Source: Paraburkholderia hospita (lineage in GTDB: Bacteria > Pseudomonadota > Gammaproteobacteria > Burkholderiales > Burkholderiaceae). From it: DNA of 64,000 nucleotides. The notes beneath the pieces are model-generated. The model made no database searches, was not told the origin of the DNA, and was given only the letters and a program-made list of their open reading frames with translations. This document shows positions 1 through 8,453 of this stretch, in pieces; position 1 is the stretch's first letter, and each line of letters opens with the position of its first letter. The translations under genes and the position numbers were made by a program. The stretch lies in contig NZ_CP026107.1 in assembly GCF_002902965.1 (NCBI RefSeq), positions 620,001 through 684,000 on the forward strand, read 5' to 3'.

Positions 1-324
1 GAAACCGGCCAGTCCCCAGCCGATACCGAAGGCGGCGCTACCCAGAACCAGCCTTAGCGTGATGGCCGTTCTGACGGGAAGTTGCATCGGCAACCCAAGA
101 TATGACCTGTCACGGCGTCTGGCCGCGAAAAATGCAAGTGAGCCGACCGCAATGGCGCCAGCCATCACAAAGGCGAGTGACGGGTCCCACCGGCCGGCCA
201 GATCGAGGAAACCCAGCACCTTCGCCGGGTTTGCCATGCCTGACACCATCAGGCCAACCCCGAAAAGAAGACCGGCGAGCAATGCCGTAACCGGCGCAAT
301 GAGCGTTGTCTTGAGGGCTGCCAT
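1..324 (-). CDS. YeeE/YedE-type (DUF6691) sulfur transport membrane protein, partial
   Basis: The gene runs off the left edge, so its C-terminus is missing. The visible 108 residues are hydrophobic. They carry the GMANPAKVLGFLDLAG block followed by RWDPSLAFVMAG, which is typical of the second half-protein of the split YeeE/YedE (PmpA/PmpB-like) family. These inner-membrane proteins are linked to uptake of thiosulfate-like sulfur compounds or to export of sulfur from persulfide metabolism; the substrate here is unknown. The ATG lies one base beyond the TGA of the preceding family member, so the two are almost certainly cotranslated. With the upstream ArsR repressor this forms a three-gene minus-strand operon. 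Confidence 0.85.
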   Translation of the reverse strand, partial: MAALKTTLIAPVTALLAGLLFGVGLMVSGMANPAKVLGFLDLAGRWDPSLAFVMAGAIAVGSLAFFAARRRDRSYLGLPMQLPVRTAITLRLVLGSAAFGIGWGLAGF

Positions 325-325
325 A

Positions 326-760
326 TCAGCCTCCGATCAGGTGACGTTGTACAAAGACGGTCAGAAATCCTGCGGCCATGAAGGTTGCGGTGGCGATGAG
401 CGAGCGCACAGACCCTCGGGAGAGACCACATACTCCGTGGCCGCTGGTGCAGCCGCTGGCATAGCGGGTACCCATGCCGACAAGAAACCCGGCCGCAAGG
501 ATCGCGCCCCAGCTCGCCTCGATCTCTGCCTGTGCAGGTTTGCCCAGCAGTCCTGCGATGACCGGTGCGCCGACGAGCCCCGCCAGAAACGCGAGACGCC
601 AGTTGACGTCATCGCGCGGCCAGGCCAGCAGGCCGCCGAGGATGCTGCTGATGCCGGCGACGCGCCCGTTGAACAGTATCAGCACGGCAGCCGCGATACC
701 GATCACGAGCCCGCCTGTCAACGAGAGGCACGGTGTGAAATGACCAAGGTCGACCAGCAT
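326..760 (-). CDS. YeeE/YedE-type sulfur transport membrane protein
   Basis: A 144-residue membrane protein with several hydrophobic segments. The diagnostic YeeE motif [16 protein letters not shown] lies near residues 104-119. In this family the conserved cysteine of such motifs is thought to handle thiosulfate or sulfane sulfur as it passes the membrane. The start has a good AAGGAAG ribosome site. It sits 14 bases after the ArsR-type regulator and one base before the companion half-protein. Regulator plus two half-proteins plus a persulfide dioxygenase matches the bigR-blh-pmpAB arrangement known from Agrobacterium and Xylella. The transport role is inferred from family and context. Confidence 0.88.
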   Translation of the reverse strand: MLVDLGHFTPCLSLTGGLVIGIAAAVLILFNGRVAGISSILGGLLAWPRDDVNWRLAFLAGLVGAPVIAGLLGKPAQAEIEASWGAILAAGFLVGMGTRYASGCTSGHGVCGLSRGSVRSLIATATFMAAGFLTVFVQRHLIGG

Positions 761-774
761 GATTCGCTTCCTTA

Positions 775-1092
775 CTACTTCGGGCAGAACTGTTCATAAA
801 GTACGGCCATCACGGCGAGCGCGTGCGGACTCGCCACCGAATAAAAGATGTTCTTGCCTTCCCTGCGAGTGACTACGAGGTCGTTTTCGCGCAATACGCC
901 CAGTTGCTGTGACAGCGTGGGCTGATGGATGCCAAGTTGTTCCTCGAGCTCACCGACCGACATCTCGCCTTGGGAAAGCTGGCACATCAGCAGCAGGCGG
1001 TCGGGATTGGCGAGCACCTTGAGCAGGGCGCACGCATTTGCGGCGCCGGCCTGCATCGTGGCGAGGTCGATGGTTAGACGAGTTCTTTTCAT
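775..1092 (-). CDS. bigR: ArsR-family persulfide-sensing repressor, BigR/SqrR-like
   Basis: A 105-residue winged-helix protein. The recognition-helix region is HQPTLSQQLGVLRENDLVVTRREGKNIFYSV. By count it has Cys37 in RLLLMCQLS and Cys103 in the C-terminal EQFCPK. The spacing of 66 equals that of the redox cysteine pair in BigR (C42/C108) and SqrR (C41/C107). Those proteins leave DNA when the pair forms a disulfide or polysulfide link. It is divergent from a persulfide dioxygenase and heads an operon with two YeeE/YedE proteins, so the likely role is to derepress both units under sulfide or polysulfide. A third cysteine, Cys21, is also present. Confidence 0.88.
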   Translation of the reverse strand: MKRTRLTIDLATMQAGAANACALLKVLANPDRLLLMCQLSQGEMSVGELEEQLGIHQPTLSQQLGVLRENDLVVTRREGKNIFYSVASPHALAVMAVLYEQFCPK

Positions 1093-1118
1093 GGTCGAGA
1101 TTCAATCTATTTCAACAT

Positions 1119-1138
1119 AATATATTGTACGATATATT
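1119..1138. promoter_or_regulatory. Probable BigR operator (20-bp near-palindrome)
   Basis: AATATATTGTACGATATATT is a palindrome apart from one mismatched pair, lying in a very AT-rich 84-base gap between the repressor and the persulfide dioxygenase. Its position lets one dimer shut off both divergent promoters. Operator identity is inferred from symmetry and location. Confidence 0.7.
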
Positions 1139-1176
1139 GTATGTGAATAGAATGATTTCATTCCCCGGAGATAGCC

Positions 1177-2037
1177 ATGCCACCGACCATTCATCCTTTC
1201 TTTGACCCCGCCACCTGGACCGTGACTTACGTGGTGTTTGCAGAGGGTCATGCCGGATGCGCCATCATCGACCCGGTGCTGGACTACGATCCCAAGGCTG
1301 GACGGACCTCCACCGCCAGTGCCGGCAAGGTGATCGATTTCATACGTGAGCGTGCGCTGCGCGTCGAATGGATACTGGAAACACATGCACACGCCGACCA
1401 TCTTTCTGCTGCTGCGTATCTCAAGCGCGAACTGGGCGGGCGCATTGCGATCGGCCAGCACATCCGGCGTGTGCAGGGTGTCTTCAAGACGCTCTTCAAC
1501 CTCGAGCCGGCGTTCCGTCTGGACGGATCGCAGTTCGACCACCTTTTCGAGGATGGCGAGATGTTTGCCATCAATGGTCTGACGGGCAGGGCGATGCATG
1601 TGCCCGGGCACACGCCTGCCGACATGGCGTACCAGATCGGGGACGCCGTGTTTGTCGGGGACACGCTTTTCATGCCCGACGTCGGCACCGCGCGGTGCGA
1701 CTTTCCAGGCGGTGATGCGCATGAACTGTATCGCTCTATCCGCAAGCTGCTGGCCCTGCCAGCCGACGTGCGGCTATTCATGTGCCATGACTATCCGCCC
1801 GAAGGACGCGGGCCTGCATGGGAAACCACGGTGCGCGAACAGCGGGAACGCAATATCCACGTGCACGACGGCGTAAGCGAAGAGCAGTTTGTCGCCATGC
1901 GCCAGGCACGCGATGCGACCCTGGCGATGCCCACGCTGATCCTGCCGGCGGTGCAGGTCAATGTCCGCGCCGGTGAGTTTCCGCCGCCAGAGGCAAACGG
2001 AGTGCGGTACCTCAAGATCCCTCTGAATGCTGTCTGA
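1177..2037 (+). CDS. MBL-fold persulfide dioxygenase (ETHE1/Blh-like)
   Basis: A 286-residue metallo-beta-lactamase-fold protein. The metal-binding motif THAHADH covers residues 69-75. Further ligands are the His of VPGHTPADMAY, the Asp of FVGDTLFMPD and the His of FMCHDYPP. The DVGTARCDFPGGDAHELYRSI block is typical of the ETHE1/persulfide dioxygenase branch, which is a mononuclear iron enzyme that oxidises glutathione persulfide to sulfite. No rhodanese or DUF442 domain is attached, unlike some Blh proteins. The ATG follows a CCGGAGATAG ribosome site. It is transcribed away from the BigR-like gene across the palindromic operator, so induction by reactive sulfur is likely. Transcription appears to end in the degraded region downstream. 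Confidence 0.9.
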   Translation: MPPTIHPFFDPATWTVTYVVFAEGHAGCAIIDPVLDYDPKAGRTSTASAGKVIDFIRERALRVEWILETHAHADHLSAAAYLKRELGGRIAIGQHIRRVQGVFKTLFNLEPAFRLDGSQFDHLFEDGEMFAINGLTGRAMHVPGHTPADMAYQIGDAVFVGDTLFMPDVGTARCDFPGGDAHELYRSIRKLLALPADVRLFMCHDYPPEGRGPAWETTVREQRERNIHVHDGVSEEQFVAMRQARDATLAMPTLILPAVQVNVRAGEFPPPEANGVRYLKIPLNAV

Positions 2038-2213
2038 CGTACCACGGACCTCGCGCGCGTCCGGCAGGTGAGGGCGCGTCCCCGTCCACTGTTCGCCGTT
2101 TAGCTGTTTCAGGAAGCAGGCCATGATTGGTAAGCACTTCGCGACGACCGTAGCTGACTTTCGCGCGCGCGTCGATGATGACGGGTCTAACGGAGAGATC
2201 GGGGGAGATCCTG

Positions 2214-2240
2214 TCCGCGATCTCTAATCATGGACAGGAT
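2214..2240. repeat. Inverted repeat (9-bp arms) beside the IS66 fragment
   Basis: ATCCTGTCC and GGACAGGAT face each other across a loop of about 13 bases. There is no T-run, so this is not a convincing intrinsic terminator. It lies between the persulfide dioxygenase and the IS66 transposase tail and may be part of the old insertion boundary. Function unknown. Confidence 0.35.
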
Positions 2241-2268
2241 GTATCTGGATCTCCCGTGATTGCCGTCC

Positions 2269-2499
2269 TTACGGCGCACCGATTGATGGGTCGGCTGACT
2301 TGCGCAGCCGGTCTGCGAGGTTCCATGGCAACAGTTCGTCGATATGATTGGTCTTGTGCTCGGCGATGTGAGTAAGCACGTAGGTCAGATAAGCGCGTGG
2401 AACGACACCATTGAGTTTGCAACTGCCGATGAGCGAATACATTGCGGCTGCCCGCTCGCCCCCGCTGTCGGAGCCGCAGAACATCAAATTCTTGCGTCA
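2269..2499 (-). pseudogene. IS66-family transposase (TnpC), C-terminal remnant
   Basis: Only the last ~76 residues remain. The frame reads [20 protein letters not shown], then [20 protein letters not shown] and HIDELLPWN, which is the conserved C-terminal tail of IS66 TnpC. Just upstream of the KNLMF block the frame hits a stop, and no catalytic DDE core is present. The element is therefore dead and sets the left edge of a degraded accessory stretch. No intact terminal inverted repeats were recognised. Confidence 0.85.
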
Positions 2500-2983
2500 A
2501 TGAACATAATTCCATTAACGCAATAATGCGCAGTCGAAATATCGTTAATTGTTATCATGTACATCGACGAAGTCACCTAGGATGGTTTTCTCGGTAGGCA
2601 GTAGAACTATGCTCGGGTGCACTGTTCATGATCGTCTATCCAAGCGTGACAGCATGCGATTCCAACGCATTCAGCTTACTCTCCGGTTCGAAAGCTTCCG
2701 AGATTCCATCCACGTCCGAGACCTTGATGTCACACGTGATGGTGCCGCTTCCTGCGAGCCGCTCCGCTCTAAGGGTGTCCTCCTGCAAAAAAGGTCCAAC
2801 CAAATCCCTGCGCTTGTTCGATTTCTTGCGGCGCAGCCGAATACGTCTGCGCACGAAGGCCTTCATTACCGCTACTATCGAGAGTTATCTCTATAGAAAG
2901 CCAAGGTCGGGACGAAACTCTGCATGGCCATCGAGTGTGCGTCATGCGTCCGCATCGTAAAGCGTTCGTCAAGATGAATCGGC
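2500..2983. other. Intergenic stretch with no recognised gene
   Basis: AT-richer than the neighbours. One minus-strand frame at 2636-2866 could code 76 residues with a very basic N-terminus and an acidic, ordinary-looking C-terminal half. It has no clear ribosome site and I recognise no family. I see no RNA gene or clear repeat here. It may be residue of the insertion and deletion events that left the IS66 tail. Confidence 0.4.
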
Positions 2984-3415
2984 TCAAGACGCTCCCTGAT
3001 CAGCATGCATGTAACCTATTGCCAGCTGAATCAACGCATCAATGTTCGCGTTGGTGTCGAGAATGATCTGCATCGAAGTGGGACCTGACGCGGTAGTCTG
3101 CACGTGCAGCATGAAATGATGAATGACAAAACAGTTCTTGCGGGCATGGACAAACGGCCGAAGAGCCGCAGCGAGACGGCCAGCCGGTGCGTCAAATTGC
3201 CAGCGGGGATATCGGAGCTCGCGCGGACGCGTTGGAGATACGAGCGCGTAGACTTCGCCGCGCTCCCTGGCTGCATCGATAATCGCCGGTTCGATGTATG
3301 CATAAGCGGCCGCGTCCTCGAGTCGGAGGTTATCCGGCTGGTTGAACACAGCAATCGCGCGATCTCTTCCGCGTTGCCGGGCCGCTGCGAGTGCCTTAGT
3401 CAGGGACGTGCTCAT
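2984..3415 (-). CDS. Small HTH protein resembling Xre/MbcA/ParS-type antitoxins
   Basis: A 143-residue protein. The N-terminal part, LRLEDAAAYAYIEPAIIDAARERGEVYAL, looks like a helix-turn-helix region. It is followed by RELRYPRWQFD, closely resembling the R-Y-P-x-W-Q-F block found between the DNA-binding part and the toxin-binding part of MbcA/ParS-type proteins. The C-terminal SMQIILDTNANIDALIQLAI would be the short toxin-binding helix region, but the usual LGGRTP block is not obvious. ATG 3415 is preferred (GGAAAC upstream); an in-frame TTG lies 15 bases earlier. No RES-domain toxin gene is adjacent, so it is an orphan or has a different role. Family assignment is tentative. Confidence 0.5.
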   Translation of the reverse strand: MSTSLTKALAAARQRGRDRAIAVFNQPDNLRLEDAAAYAYIEPAIIDAARERGEVYALVSPTRPRELRYPRWQFDAPAGRLAAALRPFVHARKNCFVIHHFMLHVQTTASGPTSMQIILDTNANIDALIQLAIGYMHADQGAS

Positions 3416-4247
3416 TACGCATGTTTCCAATCATTGATGTTCTCGTGCATCGACAAACAAGGCTCCGTCAGACTTGCGCGCGCGCTGCGGCGGTCCCGGC
3501 TACAAACTCACATGGTCCGGAAAGGAAGCCGTTTGCTGCTGCATGGGCCTTGTCATGGCCGTGGCAAGGAAAGCCACACGCACGCCTGCAGTTTGCTGCC
3601 TGCATTGAACGGCGGCGTTTCTCGGCTGTCGTTTTCCGCTGACTAGCTTTGGTGACGATGCCTCGATCGGCTCGGGAACGCCCCCAAGAGTCAGCATTGA
3701 CGATCGCTATCCCGCCCATTGAAAACCGCACGACACGCCCGAGAGCCGACCGAAAGCACATTCGACGAATCGGCAGATTACTTCAGGAACTAACAGACAG
3801 GCTCCGTAGCTCGGCTGGTGCCGTAGCCGCAGCCGTCATCGGAAGGTTCTAAGGGGCCACCCGTTGACTCCAAGGCGGATCCGCCACCCCGCGTGTCCGT
3901 TGCCGTGATAACCCGCGCCTTATCACTGCAATCCTCCTAGGTCGGGCGCCGCGCGTGCGAGGGAAAGGGCGGAGTCCGTCGGCTGATCGGCCTAAGCGGT
4001 CGTTGATCCCTCACGGTGTCAGCGGCTGGTATGGGTTCGGGAGCGTGAGTTCGCTGATGCCGGAGGCTGCCCTCCGGCTGGTCGATGCTGCCACCGTCAG
4101 CAATCCGCCATGTTGCTGACGTAGAGCCCAACCTGCCCCAATGTCGGCATTGGGTGCGACAACAGGCGCTGGCTGACAGCGGGTGGTATGGTTTCACGCG
4201 GGCGCCGCATCTGCGTGTAGACGGCGCGGTCGCCACGACGATGTCGC
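3416..4247. other. Long gene-free stretch before the phaC remnant
   Basis: About 830 bases with only scattered short frames on both strands. None has a family resemblance I can name or a convincing start. Part of it may be eroded coding DNA, because recognisable phaC sequence begins abruptly at about 4248. No RNA gene, terminator or repeat of note was seen. Confidence 0.4.
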
Positions 4248-4672
4248 GTCGTGAACAACTATCTGAAGGGCGGCGCACCGCAGGCGTTCGATCTGCTCTA
4301 CTGGACGCCAATGGCACCAACGTGCCCGGACCGATGTACGGCTGGTATCTGCGCAACATGTATCTCGGGAACAACCTGTGCAAGGCGGGACGGCTCATCG
4401 TGTGCGGCACGCCGGTGGGCCTTGGGCACATCGACATGCCGAGCTACATCTTCGGCACGCAGGAGGATCACATCGTCCCGTGGAAGGGCGCGTATTGTTC
4501 GACGCAACTCGTGCGCGGCGAGACGCAGTTCGTGCTCGGTGCGAGTGGACATATAGCGGGCGTGATCAATCCGGCGTCGAAGAACAAGCGCAGCTACTGG
4601 ACCGACGGCATGCTCGGCGACGATCCGGGGCGTTATGTGGCGAAGCATCCGCCGGACGTCATGGGTGCGTGA
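4248..4672 (+). pseudogene. phaC: Polyhydroxyalkanoate synthase (PhaC) fragment, frameshifted
   Basis: Translation starts inside the family with VVNNYLKGGAPQAFDLLYW in one frame. After position ~4304 it continues in another frame as NGTNVPGPMYGWYLRNMYL, then TQEDHIVPWKGAYCSTQL and FVLGASGHIAGVINPASKNK, all hallmarks of the C-terminal half of class I PhaC. A single missing base in the expected Trp-Asn junction explains the frameshift. The N-terminal half with the catalytic Cys lipase-like box is absent. The C-terminus is shortened and jumps from KRSYWTDGML to a PGRYV-like end. The fragment cannot make an active synthase. Confidence 0.85.
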
Positions 4673-4717
4673 CCCGTGGCGAGCGCTTCAGGGCCTTGAC
4701 AGAATCAAGGGGTTCCT

Positions 4718-5180
4718 CAACGCACTACGACAAGATCCTTACCACGAACCTGGCGATGGTGTTCTTCGAGCCCGTGTCATCACCTTGCATCGGCCGCAAC
4801 AGCCGAATGCGCTCAATGACGTGCTGGTGGATGAACCCGGCGCAGCACTGCTTGCATACGATGCGGGCGATTGCATCGGCTGCATTGTAGTGTTTGGCAG
4901 TGAGTCGTTCGCTGCAGGCGCAGATATCGCCGCGATAGCGAACCTTGACTTCGCTGAGGTCGGAAAGCGCGCACTTCATCATGCGCAATTGAGAAACGAT
5001 ATGTCCGGTGCGCAAGCGTGCAATTGCTGCTATCGCGGGCTTTGCGCTCTGCGCTTGGCGGTGGCTTTGAGCTCGCGATGACGTGAGACTTTATTACCGC
5101 TGCCGACAACGCCCGGTTCGGTCGGCCTGCAACCGGGCTCGGCATCATCCCCAAGCTTGCAAAAGGCGTCGGGTCTATAC
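4718..5180 (+). pseudogene. Enoyl-CoA hydratase remnant with frameshifts and a stop
   Basis: Pieces of a crotonase-family enzyme appear in successive frames. YDKILTT is followed, in another frame, by VITLHRPQQPNALNDVLVDE and then FAAGADIAAIANLDF. After a further shift comes ALGGGFELAMT, an in-frame TGA, then DFITAADNARFGRPATGLGI. These match the substrate-binding and oxyanion-hole blocks of enoyl-CoA hydratase. No start codon is left and the C-terminal third is missing. It lies directly after the phaC fragment, so a former PHA or fatty-acid segment decayed here. Its usual product, 3-hydroxyacyl-CoA formed from enoyl-CoA, is a PHA precursor route. Confidence 0.82.
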
Positions 5181-5851
5181 ATGCATTGCATCACGGGGGA
5201 TCCCGCGACACGGTGTTGTGTGTGCCGGCCACGGGCACAGGCACCGCACTTAGCATCACGTCGGCCGGTCTCGCGAGTGATACTGCGCTGTGCAGCGGAG
5301 GTCGAGGCCCTTCGCTGCACGGTTCAACGCAGCAGAAAGGCGGCGAACGGTCCAGATGAGAAGGCTATAGTCGGGCCGGATCTTAAAGTCATGTTGTGCA
5401 TCGACTTCGGGCAATGCTGGAGCGCACGTACTTGCCGCGTCCGCAGCCATGCACCCATTGGTCGCCATGGTGACGATCACAATGCAAAGAATCCTGCATG
5501 TACTATGCATTTCCCTTCAATTGCTGTCTTGCGGAACGCAGAGGGGTAGGCGGTACATCCTGCGTTCAGCCACGGCATTCCGAGGAGCGGGTGCTCAACC
5601 AAACCAGGGAGGCCGGCGTCGACGGCGCGCGGGGCCCATTCAGGGCACTGATGGCCATCGGTTCGACCTGGATCACCTGCTGGGGCGATCGGCGGTGGTC
5701 TATACCTGATCATGGCGACTATGCGGCAGGCTGACGCGACCTCACCGGCTCGCGTTTGAGGGTTTTCCTTAGCCTCAGGCAGGCAACAATGTCGATGGTT
5801 GGCCGTCGGCGGACATGCTAGGATTTCTTTCAAACAACTCCGGAAACTGCT
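5181..5851. other. Gene-poor stretch; possible small exported ORF on the minus strand
   Basis: No family was recognised. A minus-strand frame at 5256-5510 could encode 84 residues. It starts after a purine-rich AAGGGAA that sits very close to the ATG, and has a hydrophobic, signal-like start (RILCIVIVTMATNGCMAADA). A real exported peptide is possible but unproven. The rest holds only short overlapping frames. Confidence 0.3.
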
Positions 5852-6235
5852 ATGCCGTTCATCTGCGAAAACGTTGAATGTCGTGCCGTGCTGGCTCGCG
5901 GGCAGGTCAGATCCAATCACGAGGACGAGGGGTGGTGCTTCTACTGCCCGGACTGCAAAGTCAGGAACGAGTTGAAAGATATCGGTGTACCTGGCGGTCC
6001 TGTCGAGTTGGTCCAGCTAGAAAGATCCGACCTTCCGCACAAGGTAATAGCGACAGCTCGACCATTGGAGGACGGCAGGTACGCAGCGCGATTGCTCGTT
6101 CAGAGGGCACTCGGTATGAAAGGAACATATGGGGTCGAGGAACGCTGGGAGCAGCTCGGAGTATTCCTCGACGCGCACGAGGCCGTAGCGCACGCAAAGT
6201 CTTTCGCAACAGACCTGCTGGAGCGAAAGGTCTAG
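5852..6235 (+). CDS. Small zinc-ribbon-like conserved hypothetical protein
   Basis: A 127-residue protein. Near the N-terminus it has four cysteines: ICENVECRAV (C-x4-C) and then WCFYCPDCKVRNEL, with CxxC pairs. This would fit a treble-clef or zinc-ribbon knuckle. The remainder is a small mixed alpha/beta region rich in charged residues (VELVQLERSDLPHKVIATAR, LGVFLDAHEAVAHAKSFATD). A GGAAACTGCT ribosome site precedes the ATG. It stands alone in the accessory stretch with no operon partner. Function unknown; metal binding is inferred from the cysteine spacing only. Confidence 0.75.
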   Translation: MPFICENVECRAVLARGQVRSNHEDEGWCFYCPDCKVRNELKDIGVPGGPVELVQLERSDLPHKVIATARPLEDGRYAARLLVQRALGMKGTYGVEERWEQLGVFLDAHEAVAHAKSFATDLLERKV

Positions 6236-6458
6236 TCGAGAGTGGCACGCTGGATTGCTCCATACCAATCAATGCGCGGATCTTTACGGCAGGCCCACGA
6301 CCGTAGATCCGCGCGACAACCTGGTGCTTTACGGCGTGCATGCCGTGCAGAAAGCGTTTCAGCGTTCGGTGCGCTCAATAGGCGGTGTAAACGGATACCG
6401 CACCACTCCGAATACTTCACCGTACGGGATGACCGGCTTGAATTCAACCAACCTTAAC

Positions 6459-6917
6459 TCACGAAGCACCATTGACAGCGAGCTTGACAAAGAGTCTGGC
6501 TGCTTCGTTGCCATGGGACAAAGCGCGCAGTGCGAGGGAGAGTGCTAGCTGTGCGTCGTGGGAGACCGCGCTACGATCCTGATCGAAGAGATTGACAGCG
6601 TGGCGCATATGCTGCGCCGCCTGCGTGTGAAGCTCCACGGCCGCCGCATGATGTTTTGCCACGTCCGCGGCACTTACGCCTGAGCCGGTCGATGGAGGCG
6701 TTATCGACGGCGTATTGGTGCTGTGCGCACCAGCGTCGTGTGCGTGATCGATCGCATGCAACGTGTGGCCATGGGCCATCATCGCCTGATGTGCGGCGTG
6801 AGCAAAGTCTCGACCTTCCTCGAAATGCCGGGAAGCCTCGCGGTGATGTCGCGCGGCCTGCTCGTGGTGTGACGCCGCGGCTTCGAGATGCCCCTTCTTG
6901 CTATGCTTCGTGTTCAC
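6459..6917 (-). CDS. Histidine-rich hypothetical protein
   Basis: A 152-residue protein with 22 histidines by count, most of them in an N-terminal helical stretch with repeated HHEQAARHHREASRHFEEG-type periods. A short Ser/Thr/Pro/Gly linker (residues ~70-85) follows, then a second His-containing helical part. It starts at GTG after a strong CAGGAG ribosome site. There is no signal peptide or membrane segment. Similar helical His/Ala-rich proteins of unknown role occur in Burkholderia-type genomes. Metal storage or a stress role is possible but is only an inference from composition. No partner gene is adjacent. Confidence 0.75.
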   Translation of the reverse strand: MNTKHSKKGHLEAAASHHEQAARHHREASRHFEEGRDFAHAAHQAMMAHGHTLHAIDHAHDAGAHSTNTPSITPPSTGSGVSAADVAKHHAAAVELHTQAAQHMRHAVNLFDQDRSAVSHDAQLALSLALRALSHGNEAARLFVKLAVNGAS

Positions 6918-7760
6918 GCCGGCTCCTGTGCAACTTCAGAACTAACTCCGATGGCGACCGATTCGAAGATACAGTGGTGGGTCGTAACGAGATCCTAATC
7001 TACATCACTTGCGCCTTCTGTGGCATTTGCGTTTCGTGGAAAATCAGCATCACGTTCGGCCTGCTTTTCGAACCGTGTGTTGTGGTGAGCGTGCGTATTG
7101 GATCGCGCGAACCGGAACAAAGCCGTGTAGAGCCTCTTTAGTTTTCTCAGTCGTGCAGAAAAGAGGGCGAACCGGCACTTGGTAGCGAGCAGAACCTGCA
7201 GCCACTATGTGAATCCGCCGGTGCCAGTCGGAGGGTCGCAGTCTCCGAAAGGGTCGGCATTGGATATTCGAGGGGACGCCTGTCTCAACCACGGGGGTTC
7301 GACATCGAACTTCCGGATACGGCCAAGCGTCAATCGCTCGCACCGTCGCTCAGACATTCAGGCGTCCGTTCCGCATCATGGGGACCCGCTCGACGGAGGT
7401 GAGAGCTGCCATTCGCCGACGCCGGTTGGTGAATGGCGGCAAATCAACCCGCAGTCGACGCACCGACACCTGTCGCTGAACGTCGGCTAAGGCCGACATC
7501 CGTGCTTTGAGTATCGGGCGGGTTTCGTTCAGGGTTTATCGACGCCTGTTGACATGCGCGGAGGCAGGCACATTCCTGCGGCCGATGGCAGGCATCGAAT
7601 AAACCTTAACGCCCAGCAGTCGTCGGCCAGAACTGTCACTCAAGCTCGCCTCGCGGGTTTCTCGATAGCGGTCACCCGGGAGCCGTTCCCGGAATTGCCA
7701 GATGGCGTGGCATCGGATGGATCATCCACGCATTAGATGTATTGGCGGGGCATCGCAGCG
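6918..7760. other. Gene-free stretch of about 840 bases
   Basis: Only short frames without family resemblance are present. The 7350-7600 part looks like non-coding repeat-type or decayed sequence, but I could not match it to another copy in this window. The 3' end of the minus-strand TetR gene closes the stretch. Confidence 0.4.
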
Positions 7761-8402
7761 CTACGGGAGCGGATGAAGTTGAAGAAAGACAGCTGTGGCG
7801 TTGCGGGCACGTGCCGCGACTTCGCGTGAGTTCGGCCGCTCGGCGACGCCAAGCAACAGGCTAACCATCAAATTACCCCACAGCAACCCGCCGTACTGTT
7901 CGGCAAGGTCGGCAGGACGGCCATTCAGAAGTCCGGACGCCTGAGCCCGGGCCATGATTTGACGCAAGGCGGCACGACTTGTCTCTCGCCCTGTCGAGTC
8001 GAGCGCTTGCGCCACCTCGGGCGCGTGGACCGCCTCGGCGATTGCCAGTCGGAAGACCGCGATGACCGTTGGATCGGTGATCTCGCGGACGAGCTGCGTC
8101 CCGAGGGAAGTCAATACGTTCGCGAGTGTCTCGCGGTCGTGCGGCACAGGCAAGTCAGCGGGTACCTGCAGTCTCGTGGCGCGCGCGCTGATGCATGCGA
8201 TTAGCATTTCCTTCTTGTTGCCCACCAGCGCATAAAGTTCTCGTTTCGAAACCCGCGCGCGCGTGGCGATCTCAAGCGTGCTGGTCGCCGCGTAGCCACT
8301 CGTCATGAACGACGCAAAGGCTGCATCGAGAATACGCGCGCGCACCTCAGTTTCGTCGCGGCCTTCCTGGCGGTCCTTTGACAGCGATACCTTGGTCATC
8401 AT
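7761..8402 (-). CDS. TetR-family transcriptional repressor
   Basis: A 213-residue protein. The N-terminal TetR DNA-binding domain spans about residues 20-65: ARILDAAFASFMTSGYAATS, TLEIATRARVSKRELYALVGNKKEML. The C-terminal half is an all-helical ligand and dimer domain resembling TetR_C (AefR-like) types. It is transcribed away from an NmrA-like oxidoreductase gene. The 87-base gap between them contains two copies of a GGTAC-centred palindrome, so autoregulation and control of the neighbour are likely. The ligand is unknown. The second ATG (MTKVSL) is an equally possible start. Confidence 0.9.
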   Translation of the reverse strand: MMTKVSLSKDRQEGRDETEVRARILDAAFASFMTSGYAATSTLEIATRARVSKRELYALVGNKKEMLIACISARATRLQVPADLPVPHDRETLANVLTSLGTQLVREITDPTVIAVFRLAIAEAVHAPEVAQALDSTGRETSRAALRQIMARAQASGLLNGRPADLAEQYGGLLWGNLMVSLLLGVAERPNSREVAARARNATAVFLQLHPLP

Positions 8403-8419
8403 TGTCTATCTTGACATTC

Positions 8420-8435
8420 GGTACCGCAGAGTACC
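8420..8435. promoter_or_regulatory. Putative TetR operator, copy 1
   Basis: GGTACCGCAGAGTACC is a 16-bp palindrome with one arm mismatch. It lies just upstream of the TetR gene start and its centre is 34 bp (about three helical turns) from the second copy. Assigned by symmetry, repetition and position. Confidence 0.65.
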
Positions 8436-8453
8436 ATACTGGAGCAACCATCT

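Noticed and set aside
18..62. tRNA or small RNA near the left edge
   Set aside because: No cloverleaf; the region codes for the YeeE-type protein.
4085..4672. Intact 195-residue protein
   Set aside because: The first ~70 residues are not PhaC-like and come from the wrong frame; the real PhaC start of homology is in another frame at 4248.
4635..5081. Intact 148-residue enoyl-CoA hydratase-like protein
   Set aside because: Homology begins in one frame, moves to this one and leaves it again before an in-frame stop, so it is a pseudogene.
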